From Treponema sp. (GTDB lineage: Bacteria > Spirochaetota > Spirochaetia > Treponematales > Treponemataceae): DNA of 64,000 nucleotides. The notes beneath the pieces were generated by a model, which saw only the letters and a list, made by a program, of their open reading frames with translations, searched no databases and was not told the origin of the DNA. The position numbers and the translations under genes were made by a program. Every line of letters begins with the position of its first letter. Within the stretch, counting starts at the first letter, position 1. Shown one piece after another: positions 43,083-51,836 of the stretch. Location: the NCBI GenBank assembly GCA_017645785.1, contig JAGCNW010000030.1, positions 153,045 to 217,044 of the forward strand. Reading direction: 5' to 3'.

Positions 43083-44138
43083 ATGAGCGTAAAAAAGCAA
43101 AAGTTGGGAACCCTCACAAACGGGGAAGAAGTTCACTTGTTCACAGTTTCAAACGGAAAGATGTCCTTTGCCGTCACTGACTACGGCTGCACGATTACAG
43201 GAATCTTCCTTCCGCAAAAGAACGGTCCGACCAATGACATCCTTTTGGGCTATTCTACGCTTCCCGAATACGTTATGTCGGACGGCTACTCCTTTGGCTC
43301 TATCGTGGGCCGCTTCGCAAACCGCATCGGCGGCGCGTCCTTTGTCGTTGACGGAAAAAAATGCCAGCTTGACAAAAACGACAATAAAATCAACACCTTG
43401 CACGGAGGCTTTTTCCGCTTGGACCACCAAGTTTGGAAGGCCAAGACAGTTGAGACAAAGACTAGCGCGGGCGTTGTCTTTACGCGCCGCTCGCCGGACG
43501 GAGAGCAGGGCTTTCCGGGAAACCTTGACGTTACGGTAAGCTACACGCTAAGCAAGGACAACAAGCTGACCCTCCAATACAAGGCCAAGACCGACAAGGC
43601 CACTCCGGTAAATTTCACCAACCACGCTTACTTTAACCTTGCCGGAAGTGGAACTATTCTCGACCACGAATTGCAGTCCGATTGCAAGGGATATTTGGAG
43701 GTTGACAAGAACCTCATTCCTACAGGAAAGATAATCGACGTCGCGGGCAGCCCCTTTGACTTTACAAAGGCCAAAACGATCGGCCGCGACATAGCGAAAG
43801 TGGCTCCCGGCTACGACCATTGCTACGTCACTCCGGCCTACAAGGGCAAGAGCGCCGCTCCCGACCCCAAGAAATTGGTCCGGGCCGCGGTCCTTTACGA
43901 CCCCAAAAGCGGTCGCAAAATGACGATGGACACAAACCAAGAGGGCGTTCAGTTCTACACGGCCAACTGGGTTGAAGGCCTGACAGGAAAGAACGGAATC
44001 CGCATGGTCCGCCACGGCGCGATTTGCCTGGAAAGCCAGCGCTTTCCCGACGCTCCCAACAAGCCGGACTTTCCGCCTTGCATCCTAAAGCCAAAAGAGA
44101 CCTACAACGCCGTCACCGTCTACGGCTTCTCTTGGTAA
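43083..44138 (+). CDS. galM: Aldose 1-epimerase (galactose mutarotase)
   Basis: 351 residues. Converts alpha and beta anomers of galactose or glucose. Family landmarks: DYGCTITGIFLP, GSIVGRFANRIGGASF, LHGGFFRLDHQVW with the catalytic His, NFTNHAYFNLAG, DHCYV and the final acidic LESQRFPDAPN. AGGAG upstream; starts 23 nt after the flagellar run but is unrelated in function. Confidence 0.93.
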   Translation: MSVKKQKLGTLTNGEEVHLFTVSNGKMSFAVTDYGCTITGIFLPQKNGPTNDILLGYSTLPEYVMSDGYSFGSIVGRFANRIGGASFVVDGKKCQLDKNDNKINTLHGGFFRLDHQVWKAKTVETKTSAGVVFTRRSPDGEQGFPGNLDVTVSYTLSKDNKLTLQYKAKTDKATPVNFTNHAYFNLAGSGTILDHELQSDCKGYLEVDKNLIPTGKIIDVAGSPFDFTKAKTIGRDIAKVAPGYDHCYVTPAYKGKSAAPDPKKLVRAAVLYDPKSGRKMTMDTNQEGVQFYTANWVEGLTGKNGIRMVRHGAICLESQRFPDAPNKPDFPPCILKPKETYNAVTVYGFSW

Positions 44139-44156
44139 CAAAAATTTCTAAAAAGC

Positions 44157-44303
44157 GGACCCTATAGGCGGGTCCCAGCGACGAAAAAAAAGCCTTAGGT
44201 TCCCCCCGTCCTCTGCTATAGGCTTGTTGCCTACGGCCAAGCCTCGTCGCTGACGGGGCCCCACCAAGGCTCTTTTTTCTGCGTCTCATTCCTGTGGAAT
44301 GAG
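44157..44303. other. Densely structured intergenic element with alternative pairings
   Basis: Successive perfect stems: GGACCC/GGGTCC (44157-44175), AGGCTTG/CAAGCCT (44220-44244) with inner GCC/GGC, and CTCATTCC/GGAATGAG (44285-44303). In addition CAGCGACGA (44176-44184) can pair with TCGTCGCTG (44244-44252), while AGCCTT (44191-44196) and CCCCGTC (44204-44210) can pair with AAGGCT (44266-44271) and GACGGGG (44252-44258). These two long-range pairings cross. T-runs lie just after AAGGCT on the plus strand and after the mirror stem on the minus strand. It may be the galM terminator or an unassigned RNA. Confidence 0.6.
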
Positions 44304-44401
44304 GCCTCTTAAGGTATTGCAGTCGCGCTTATGCGCTCCGCACGGCTCCCGCCTCTTTTTGCCCGCTTTTTAGAAAATTCCGCATATCAAGAAAAAAATA
44401 T
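44304..44401. other. Gene-free stretch before the V-ATPase promoter
   Basis: No coding frame with a ribosome-binding site. Contains the small inverted repeat GCGCTTATGCGC and two T-runs. Nothing further is recognised. Confidence 0.5.
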
Positions 44402-44430
44402 TTGATTTTTTGCTAAAATAGTGTTATAAT
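44402..44430 (+). promoter_or_regulatory. Promoter of the V-ATPase operon
   Basis: TTGATT (44402-44407), 17 nt, consensus TATAAT (44425-44430). Leader of about 45 nt with AAGGAG before the ATG at 44483. Confidence 0.8.
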
Positions 44431-44482
44431 TCTTCTCATTACATAATTGCTTACGAATTTTCACGCATTATAAGGAGCATGA

Positions 44483-45100
44483 ATGGACGTTCAATTGCAG
44501 GAATTGATCGACAAGATCAAAAAGGACGGCGTTGCGTCGGCGGAAGAACAGGCCGCCAAGATTATCGCCGAAGCGGAAGCTAAAGCCGCTTCAATTGTAA
44601 ACGACGCAAAGTCACAGGCAGAGAGTATTGAAAAAGAAGCTAAGGCTACAAGCGAGCGCTTCCAAAAGGCAAGCGAAGACGCTGTAAAGCAAGCCTCCCG
44701 CAATCTTCTTATTTCATTCCGCGACGGCATCAACGCCCAGCTTAAGGCCATCGTTCAGGACGAGACAGCCAAGACCTATTCAAAAGACTTGTTGGCCAAG
44801 TTGATTCCCGAAACCGTAAAGGCTTGGGCTGACAAGGCCGACTCGGCCGATTTGGCGGTTCTTCTTTCAAAGGCCGACTTGGACGCTTTGGAAAGCGGTC
44901 TCAAGGGCGCCCTCAAAGACCAGATCGCAAAGGGAATGGAAATAAAGGCCGACGCCACTTTGGCTTCGGGCTTTAGAATCGGCCTCAAGGACGGAAGCGC
45001 CTACTACGACTATTCAGCCGAGAGCGTCGCCGACCTTTTTGCCGCCTACTTGAACCCAAAAATCGCCGCGCTTGTAGGAGCGGCCGCAAAAGAGGCTTAA
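44483..45100 (+). CDS. atpE: V-type ATP synthase subunit E
   Basis: 205 residues. An N-terminal Ala/Glu/Lys coiled coil (about 1-80) and a C-terminal globular part (about 110-200) form the peripheral stalk that holds the catalytic head. The matching G/H stalk subunit is not seen in the operon. First gene; 3 nt gap to the next. Confidence 0.88.
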   Translation: MDVQLQELIDKIKKDGVASAEEQAAKIIAEAEAKAASIVNDAKSQAESIEKEAKATSERFQKASEDAVKQASRNLLISFRDGINAQLKAIVQDETAKTYSKDLLAKLIPETVKAWADKADSADLAVLLSKADLDALESGLKGALKDQIAKGMEIKADATLASGFRIGLKDGSAYYDYSAESVADLFAAYLNPKIAALVGAAAKEA

Positions 45101-45103
45101 AGA

Positions 45104-45646
45104 GTGGCAAAGCAGTATTACTTGGTGTCGCAGCTTCCTTCTGTCGAAAACCTTGACTCTAGGCAGCTTCCGATTACCGAAAACTACTACAGGGATCTCT
45201 GCGGCCGCTTTCTTGACGCAAAGAGCGTAAAGATAATCCAAAATCTTTCGCTTGAGCCGCCAAAAAAAGAGGGCAAGACAGGCTCCGCTTTCCTTGACAA
45301 ATGGAACGAAAAGGAACGCTGCCTTCGCTTCGCTTTGGCTCAAGTCCGCGCGCTCAAGATGAAAAAAGAGGCCGAGATGCTGCCCGCCGGTTGCACGGCT
45401 GACATAATTCAGGCGGCCAGAACAGCCGTCGGAATGGAAAGCCCCCTTGCCGCCGAGGAATACCTGAATGAGTACAGGATGGAAACGCTCAATTCGTTGA
45501 CCCCGCTGGACAACTTTTGCGTTGACGCTGTGATTGCCTACGGCCTTAAGCTTATGCTGGCCCAGCGTATGAAAAAGTTCGACGTGGAAACGGGCAAAGC
45601 TTCCTACCACAAAATTTACGATGAAATACTAGAGGAGTCAAAATGA
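45104..45646 (+). CDS. V-ATPase-associated DUF2764 protein
   Basis: 180 residues from GTG 45104 with AAAGAG upstream. Family start YYLVSQLPSVENLD and the later PLDNFCVDAVIAYGLKLMLA are typical of DUF2764, found between the E and A genes of spirochaetal and Bacteroidetes V-ATPase operons. No canonical C (or F) subunit gene is present, so it may take the place of C as the central-stalk connector; this is inferred from position. Confidence 0.82.
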   Translation: MAKQYYLVSQLPSVENLDSRQLPITENYYRDLCGRFLDAKSVKIIQNLSLEPPKKEGKTGSAFLDKWNEKERCLRFALAQVRALKMKKEAEMLPAGCTADIIQAARTAVGMESPLAAEEYLNEYRMETLNSLTPLDNFCVDAVIAYGLKLMLAQRMKKFDVETGKASYHKIYDEILEESK

Positions 45647-47406
45647 CCAATGGAAAAGTGATCGGCATTAACGGAAACATGGTCTCCGTTCAGTTTGACG
45701 GAAACGTCACGATGAACGAAGTCGGCTACGTTAAGGTCGAGGACACAAAACTTAAGGGCGAAATCATCCGCATCCGCGGAAACACGGCCCAAATGCAGAT
45801 TTTCGAAATGACGGAAGGCATCAAGGCCGGCTGCGACGTTGAGTTCACTGGCGAAATGCTTGCCGTCCGCCTTGGTCCCGGCCTTTTGGGACACGTATAC
45901 GACGGTTTGCAGAACCCCCTTCCTGAATTGGCCGAAAAAGCCGGCTACTTCTTGGAGCGCGGTTTTTACGTCGAGCCCCTTCCGACACAGAAGGAATGGG
46001 ACTTTACCCCGATCGCTAAGGTTGGCGACACCCTTTACCGCGGCGACTACTTTGGCTCCGTTCCCGAAGGACCCTTTACCCACAAGATTTTGGTGCCCTT
46101 TGACATGCTTGGAGTTTACAAGGTAAAGTCAATCGTTGGCGCCGGAAAGTACAAGCTTGACGACACCCTCTGCGTCGTGACAGACGAAAAGGGCAACGAA
46201 AAGAACCTTACGATGGCCTTCTACTGGCCGGTCAAGCGCGCTGTCGACTGCTACGCCGAGCGCCTTGAGCCGACAGAAACGATGGTCACAAAGACCCGCT
46301 TGATCGACACATTCTTCCCTGTAGCCAAGGGAGGAACCTACTGCATTCCGGGGCCATTCGGAGCCGGAAAGACAGTTATCCAGCACACAACAAGCCGCAA
46401 CGCCGACGTTGACATCGTAATCATCGCGGCCTGCGGCGAGCGCGCCGGAGAAGTTGTAGAAACGATCACCGAGTTCCCTGAACTCAAGGACCCCCGCACT
46501 GGCCGCTCCCTCATGGAACGCACCATCATCATTTGCAACACCTCATCAATGCCTGTAGCTTCTCGCGAAGCTTCGGTTTACACTTCAGTGACTTTGGCCG
46601 AGTACTATCGCCAGATGGGACTCAACGTATTGCTTTTGGCCGACTCGACATCCCGCTGGGCGCAGGCCTTGCGCGAAATGTCAGGCCGCTTGGAAGAGAT
46701 TCCGGGCGAAGAAGCCTTCCCGGCCTACTTGGAAAGCTACATCGCGGCCTTCTACGAGCGCGCCGGACAGGTTCGCCTCCGCGACGGAAGCAAGGGCTCA
46801 GTAACAATCGGCGGAACGGTATCTCCCGCCGGCGGTAACTTTGAAGAGCCTGTAACCCAGGCCACCCTTAAAGTAGTAGGAGCCTTCCACGGCCTTACCC
46901 GCGAGCGCTCTGACGCCCGCAAGTATCCGGCCATCGACCCGATCGCCTCTTGGTCAAAGTACAATCCGGTTATCCGCAAGGACTGGGTAGACTTTGCCCG
47001 CAGCGCCTTTAAGCGCGGAACTGAAGTCAACCAGATGATGAAGGTAGTAGGCGAAGAAGGAACTACGACAGAGGACTTTGTAGCTTATCTCAAGAGCGAA
47101 TTCCTTGACGCGGTTTACTTCCAGCAGAACTCATTCGACGAAATCGACGCCGCTTGTCCGGTAGAGCGCCAGACCTATGTCTTTAAGAAAGTTCTTATGG
47201 TTATGGCCAGCGACTTTGAGCTTAACGACAAAGACGAAGCCCGCGGCTTCTTTAACCAGCTTAGAAAGACATTCGGCGACTGGAACTATGTTGAATACAA
47301 GTCGGATAAATTCAATTCTCTCGAAAAAGAGATTGACTCAATTTATTCACAGAAAAAAGGCGCGCTCACAAAAGCGGGCGAAGCTCTTCTTAAGGACGGT
47401 GAATAA
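45643..47406 (+). CDS. atpA: V-type ATP synthase catalytic subunit A
   Basis: 587 residues. P-loop GPFGAGKTV (about residue 240), [10 protein letters not shown] and [21 protein letters not shown] are the catalytic motifs; the non-homologous region specific to A subunits lies between the N-terminal barrel and the P-loop. Overlaps subunits before and after by 4 and 1 bases. Confidence 0.97.
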   Translation: MTNGKVIGINGNMVSVQFDGNVTMNEVGYVKVEDTKLKGEIIRIRGNTAQMQIFEMTEGIKAGCDVEFTGEMLAVRLGPGLLGHVYDGLQNPLPELAEKAGYFLERGFYVEPLPTQKEWDFTPIAKVGDTLYRGDYFGSVPEGPFTHKILVPFDMLGVYKVKSIVGAGKYKLDDTLCVVTDEKGNEKNLTMAFYWPVKRAVDCYAERLEPTETMVTKTRLIDTFFPVAKGGTYCIPGPFGAGKTVIQHTTSRNADVDIVIIAACGERAGEVVETITEFPELKDPRTGRSLMERTIIICNTSSMPVASREASVYTSVTLAEYYRQMGLNVLLLADSTSRWAQALREMSGRLEEIPGEEAFPAYLESYIAAFYERAGQVRLRDGSKGSVTIGGTVSPAGGNFEEPVTQATLKVVGAFHGLTRERSDARKYPAIDPIASWSKYNPVIRKDWVDFARSAFKRGTEVNQMMKVVGEEGTTTEDFVAYLKSEFLDAVYFQQNSFDEIDAACPVERQTYVFKKVLMVMASDFELNDKDEARGFFNQLRKTFGDWNYVEYKSDKFNSLEKEIDSIYSQKKGALTKAGEALLKDGE

Positions 47407-48698
47407 TGAACAAAGTTTACAGCAAAATTGAATCGATCAACGGAAGCGTAATCACCGTAAAAGCCGACGACGTGGCTTACGGCGAATTGGCCGAAATTGA
47501 AACAAGATTCGGAAAGTCATTGGCTGAGGTCTCGAACATCCAGGGCAACAACGTTTCGCTCCAGGTATTCGCAGGCGGCCGCGGCGTTTCGACCGGCGAC
47601 CACATCAAATTCCTTGGCCACAGAATGGAAGTCAGTTTTAGCGACAACCTCCTTGGCCGCATCTTCAACGGTTCGGCCGAGCCCCGCGACAACGGTCCTT
47701 CATTGGCCGAAAACTTGGTAACGATCGGCGGACCTTCTGTCAACCCGACAAAGCGCATTATGGCGCGCCGCATGATCCGCACCGGAATCCCGATGATCGA
47801 CATGTTCAACACCTTGGTCGTATCGCAAAAGCTTCCGATTTTCTCAATCTCAGGCGAACCCTACAACCAGCTTTTGGCCCGCATCGCCATGCAAGCCGAA
47901 GTTGACGTAATCGTTTTGGGCGGAATGGGACTTAAGTACGACGACTACTTGTACTTTAAGAACACGCTCGAAAACGGCGGCGCCCTAAGCCGAACTGTAA
48001 TGTTCGTCCACACGGCCGCCGACCCGTCGGTAGAATGCAAAAAGATTCCTGACCTTTCGCTGGCCGTCGCGGAACAGTTTGCCTTGCAGGGAAAGGACGT
48101 TCTTGTTCTTCTTACCGACATGACGAACTTTGCCGACTCAATGAAGGAAATCGCCATCACTCAGGAACAGGTTCCGTCAAACCGCGGTTATCCGGGAGAC
48201 CTTTACTCACAGTTGGCCGCCCGCTACGAAAAGGCCGTTGACTTTGCCGATTCAGGCTCTGTAACGATCCTCGCCGTAACGACAATGCCTGGCGACGACG
48301 TAACACACCCGGTTCCGGACAACACAGGATACATCACCGAGGGCCAGTACTACCTTAAGGGCGGCCGCATCGAGCCGTTTGGTTCTTTGTCGCGCCTCAA
48401 GCAGAACGTTAACGGCAAGACCCGCAACGACCACCGCGCCCTTATGGACGGCATGATCCGCCTTTACGCTTCATACAAGGACACGCTCGAAAAGAAGAGC
48501 ATGGGCTTCAACATGAGCGCGTGGGACGAAAAGCTCCTCAAATACGGCGAAATGTTCGAAAGCGAGATGATGGACCTTTCCAAGAACATCGCGCTCGAAG
48601 ACGCGCTTGACTTGGGCTGGAAGATTCTTAAGGACTGCTTTGACAAAGACGAAGTAGGAATCAAGACGGAACTCATCGAGGAACACTGGCCGCAGTGA
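47406..48698 (+). CDS. atpB: V-type ATP synthase regulatory subunit B
   Basis: 430 residues. Paralogue of A without a P-loop ([18 protein letters not shown] at that place). [16 protein letters not shown] and [16 protein letters not shown] are family landmarks. It alternates with A in the hexamer. 29 nt to subunit D. Confidence 0.97.
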   Translation: MNKVYSKIESINGSVITVKADDVAYGELAEIETRFGKSLAEVSNIQGNNVSLQVFAGGRGVSTGDHIKFLGHRMEVSFSDNLLGRIFNGSAEPRDNGPSLAENLVTIGGPSVNPTKRIMARRMIRTGIPMIDMFNTLVVSQKLPIFSISGEPYNQLLARIAMQAEVDVIVLGGMGLKYDDYLYFKNTLENGGALSRTVMFVHTAADPSVECKKIPDLSLAVAEQFALQGKDVLVLLTDMTNFADSMKEIAITQEQVPSNRGYPGDLYSQLAARYEKAVDFADSGSVTILAVTTMPGDDVTHPVPDNTGYITEGQYYLKGGRIEPFGSLSRLKQNVNGKTRNDHRALMDGMIRLYASYKDTLEKKSMGFNMSAWDEKLLKYGEMFESEMMDLSKNIALEDALDLGWKILKDCFDKDEVGIKTELIEEHWPQ

Positions 48699-48727
48699 GT
48701 TGCATCCCAGGATTTGTAGGAAATTAA

Positions 48728-49342
48728 ATGGCGAAGATTAAGCTGACAAAAAACGAGCTCAAGGCCCAGAAAGACGCGCTTAAAATGTACAAGCGCTATC
48801 TTCCTACTTTGACTCTTAAAAAGCAGCAGCTTCAAACAGAAATACGCTCTATAGAAGAGCGCGCCAAAGAAGTGCGCGAACAACGCAAAAACCTTGAAAA
48901 GGAATTTGAAGTTTGGATCAGCGTATTTGGCGAAAAAGACGCCTTCAAGCCCGGCATGGTTTCGGTAAAGAACATCCGAAAAGGCACGGGCAACATCGCC
49001 GGCGTCAATATTCCTGTTTACGAGGGAGCGGATTTCTCGCGCGGAGACTACGACCTTTATTCAACCCCCTTGTGGATTGACTTGGCCGCCGACCGCATGG
49101 AAAAGGCGCTTTCCCTTGACCTTGAGGCTGACACGCTTGAAGAACAAGTTCGCCTGCTTTCGCAAGAGTTGCGCGTAACGACGCAGCGCGTGAATCTTTT
49201 CGAAAAGGTAAAGATTCCCGAAACAAAGGCGAACATAAAGAAGATTACGGTATATCTTGGAGACGAACAGGTTGCGGCCGTAGTTCGCTCAAAGATTTCT
49301 AAGAAGAAACTGCAGCAAAAGGCAGGGGAGGAGACAGCATGA
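48728..49342 (+). CDS. atpD: V-type ATP synthase subunit D
   Basis: 204 residues, mostly two long helices (about 5-65 and 120-190) as expected for the central rotor shaft; LTKNELKAQKDALKMYKRYL begins the family domain. The F subunit that usually pairs with it is absent from the operon. Overlaps atpI by 4 bases. Confidence 0.93.
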   Translation: MAKIKLTKNELKAQKDALKMYKRYLPTLTLKKQQLQTEIRSIEERAKEVREQRKNLEKEFEVWISVFGEKDAFKPGMVSVKNIRKGTGNIAGVNIPVYEGADFSRGDYDLYSTPLWIDLAADRMEKALSLDLEADTLEEQVRLLSQELRVTTQRVNLFEKVKIPETKANIKKITVYLGDEQVAAVVRSKISKKKLQQKAGEETA

Positions 49343-51276
49343 TTACGCCGATGAAAAAAGTTTCCCTTGTAATTTTGAGCAGGGAAAAAGAAGAGGCGCT
49401 TAAGGCGCTCAGAAAGGCGGGCCTCGTTCACCTTGAGCCGATTGAAGGCAAGGGCGAAAAGTTGGCCGCGCTTAAGAACGATTACGCAAAGCTGCAAAGC
49501 GCCGCGGGCTACTTGGGCGAAATCAAATTGCCCAAAAAGACCGTCTTCCCCGAACTTTCGCAGGAAGAGGCGATTCAAAAGGCCCAGCTTGCGATCGATT
49601 TGACCGAGCGCAAAAAGAGCCTCTTGGAAAAAATCGCGGCTTCGGCCACGGAAATAGAGCGCCTTGCCGCCTGGGGAACAGTAAACCCCGCCGACTTTGC
49701 CTATTTGTCAGAAAAGGGAATTCATCTTTCTATGTATGAAATCCCCGCGGACAAGTACCGCTTTATCGGCGAAGACGTCCAGGCCCTTTTGGTAAACTCT
49801 TCAAAGAGCGGAAAGCGCTTTTTGGTAATCTTGGAAAGCAAGGACGCCGAGCGTCCGGCGGGACTTCCACCCGAAGCCTACCAAGTCGTGATGCCCGAAA
49901 AGTCGACCGAAGAAATTGCGGCTGACATAAGGGCTTTTGAGGCCGAGACCCTTCAAATCGAAAAGGACTTGGCCGCCAACGCGGTTTACCTTAAGGCCAT
50001 CGAAGCCGCCCAGAAGGGCTTGGAAAAAGACATCGAGTTCGAGAACGTCTATTCCGGAATGGAAAAGGACGCCGAAGAGAAGAACACTTCTCTTTCTTGG
50101 CTCACAGGCTATGTTCCGATCGACTCCATGCAGGCTCTCAAAGACGCTTGCGCGAAGAACCATTGGGCCTTGGCCTCAGACGATCCCGCCGAAGAGGACA
50201 ACGTTCCGACAAAGCTAAAGAACAACAAGTTGGTAAGCTTGATTTATCCGTTGACGGACTTCTTGGACGTTACGCCAGGCTACCACGAGTTTGACATTTC
50301 GTCTTGGTTCTTGCTTTTCTTCTGCGTATTCTTCGCGATGATTTTCGCGGACGCGGGCTACGGCGCTCTTATCGCGCTGGTCGGTTTCTTGCTCTTGGCG
50401 AAGGCAAAGAAGGGCGCAAAGTCTCTTCCGGTTTTGGTTGTCCTATTGGGCCTCTGTACCGGAGTTTGGGGCGTCTTGACTTGCTCTTGGTTTGGAATTC
50501 CGGCGGAAAAATTGCCGCCTGTCTTGATTCAAATTTCAAGCCGAATCTTCTCGCAGCCAAAGCTTGTCGCTTTGGGAATGGGAGCGGAAGCGGCGAAGAG
50601 TTTGGCGGACAAGAACCAACAAGTCTTCTGCTTTGTCTTGGCTTTGATACAATTGAGCGTGGCGCACATCACTTGCACCGCCGCTCACAGAAAGAGCCTG
50701 AAATGCTTGGGCGACTTTGGCGCGCTCTTGCAGCTTTGGGGAACTTTCTATGTTGTGCTTAGCATGGTTGTCGCCGACGGAGTGAACTACGTGTTCCCCC
50801 TTATGGACAACGGACAGCCGGTAAACGTCTTTGGCTGGATGGCGCCAAGCTATTTCCCGACCGCCTGTTTGGGCTTGTTGGGCTTTGGCTTTACGCTCAA
50901 CTTCATCTTCTCAAACTACGAGGGAAGCGTTGGCAAGTCCATCTTGGAAAGCCTAAAGAACATCATCAGCGTGTTCCTGGGAATCGTAAACGTATTCTCG
51001 GACATCGTTTCGTACATTCGCTTGTGGGCGGTCGCTTTGGCCGGCGCGGCGATCAGCGGAACGGTCAACGCGATGGCTGGCCCGATGTTCGGCAAATTGA
51101 CTATGGTGATTTTTGGCGTGATTCTTTTGGTCTTCGGCCACGGCTTGAACATGATTCTGAACTTGCTTTCGGTAATCGTTCACGGCGTTCGATTGAACAC
51201 TTTGGAATTCTCGCAGCATTTGGGAATGGCTTGGAGCGGAACCAAGTATCGGCCTTTTGCCGATACCGCCTCGTGA
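49339..51276 (+). CDS. atpI: V-type ATP synthase subunit I
   Basis: 645 residues. Cytoplasmic N-terminal half with two coiled coils (about 60-120 and 190-240), then about seven membrane helices (about 315-620). The helix with FSDIVSYIRLWAVALAGAAI holds the Arg that faces the rotor ring. FFAMIFADAGYGALIAL begins the membrane domain. Confidence 0.95.
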   Translation: MITPMKKVSLVILSREKEEALKALRKAGLVHLEPIEGKGEKLAALKNDYAKLQSAAGYLGEIKLPKKTVFPELSQEEAIQKAQLAIDLTERKKSLLEKIAASATEIERLAAWGTVNPADFAYLSEKGIHLSMYEIPADKYRFIGEDVQALLVNSSKSGKRFLVILESKDAERPAGLPPEAYQVVMPEKSTEEIAADIRAFEAETLQIEKDLAANAVYLKAIEAAQKGLEKDIEFENVYSGMEKDAEEKNTSLSWLTGYVPIDSMQALKDACAKNHWALASDDPAEEDNVPTKLKNNKLVSLIYPLTDFLDVTPGYHEFDISSWFLLFFCVFFAMIFADAGYGALIALVGFLLLAKAKKGAKSLPVLVVLLGLCTGVWGVLTCSWFGIPAEKLPPVLIQISSRIFSQPKLVALGMGAEAAKSLADKNQQVFCFVLALIQLSVAHITCTAAHRKSLKCLGDFGALLQLWGTFYVVLSMVVADGVNYVFPLMDNGQPVNVFGWMAPSYFPTACLGLLGFGFTLNFIFSNYEGSVGKSILESLKNIISVFLGIVNVFSDIVSYIRLWAVALAGAAISGTVNAMAGPMFGKLTMVIFGVILLVFGHGLNMILNLLSVIVHGVRLNTLEFSQHLGMAWSGTKYRPFADTAS

Positions 51277-51298
51277 GCCGTTTGTATTACGGAAAAAG

Positions 51299-51386
51299 GG
51301 CGGATTCGTTCCGCCTGTAAAATAAAACAATAATGAGCCGCAAAAAATGCGGCAAACCGCAATGACGGTTAAACCACAAATGTGGT
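51299..51386 (+). promoter_or_regulatory. Four tandem hairpins before the proteolipid gene
   Basis: GGCGGA/TCCGCC (51299-51315), GCCGCA/TGCGGC (51337-51353), AACCG/CGGTT (51355-51370) and ACCACA/TGTGGT (51373-51386) follow one another, and AAGGAG starts right after the last. They occupy most of the 122-nt gap between atpI and atpK, the only gap of this size in the operon. None is followed by a T-run, so they are more likely processing or stability elements than terminators. Confidence 0.7.
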
Positions 51387-51398
51387 AAGGAGAAAATT

Positions 51399-51836
51399 AT
51401 GAACTGGGGTATGATTGGTGCCGGTGTTGTTATGGGTATCGCCGCTTTGGGAAGCGCGATTGGAATCGGAATTGCCGGACAGGGAGCCATCGGCTCTTGG
51501 AAGCGCTGCTACTTGAACAACAAGCCCGCTCCCTTCCTTTTGGTTGTTTTCGCCGGCGCTCCGTTGACACAGACAATCTACGGATTCTTGTTGATGCAGA
51601 CAATGTTGGCCTCTGCCGCTGGAGCGGACCTTTCTAAGCAGTGCTTCTTGCTTGGCATGGGATTCGCTTGCGGTCTGTCAATGTGCATGTCAGCCGTCGC
51701 TCAGGGAAAGGCCGGCGCCGCCGGTTCTGACGCTCTTGGCGAAACAGGAAAAGGCTTTACCAACTACATCATGGTAGTAGGTCTTTGCGAAACCATCGCT
51801 TTGTTCAGCATGGTATTCGGCATGATCGTTTGTTAA
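51399..51836 (+). CDS. atpK: V-type ATP synthase proteolipid subunit K
   Basis: 145 residues, four membrane helices as a duplicated hairpin. First half has APLTQTIYGFLL, matching the Thr-Gln site of Na+-binding K subunits; second half has the carboxylate Glu in GLCETIALFSMVFG and a Gln in AVAQGKAGAAG. Only one of the two hairpins has the Glu, as in Enterococcus NtpK. Forms the rotor ring, so many copies are needed. Its stop shares a base with the ispG start (TAATG). Confidence 0.95.
   Translation: MNWGMIGAGVVMGIAALGSAIGIGIAGQGAIGSWKRCYLNNKPAPFLLVVFAGAPLTQTIYGFLLMQTMLASAAGADLSKQCFLLGMGFACGLSMCMSAVAQGKAGAAGSDALGETGKGFTNYIMVVGLCETIALFSMVFGMIVC

Noticed and set aside
44139..44482. RNase P RNA, 6S RNA or SRP RNA in the gap before the V-ATPase operon
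   Set aside because: The conserved cores of these RNAs, such as GAGGAAAGTCC for RNase P, are not present on either strand.
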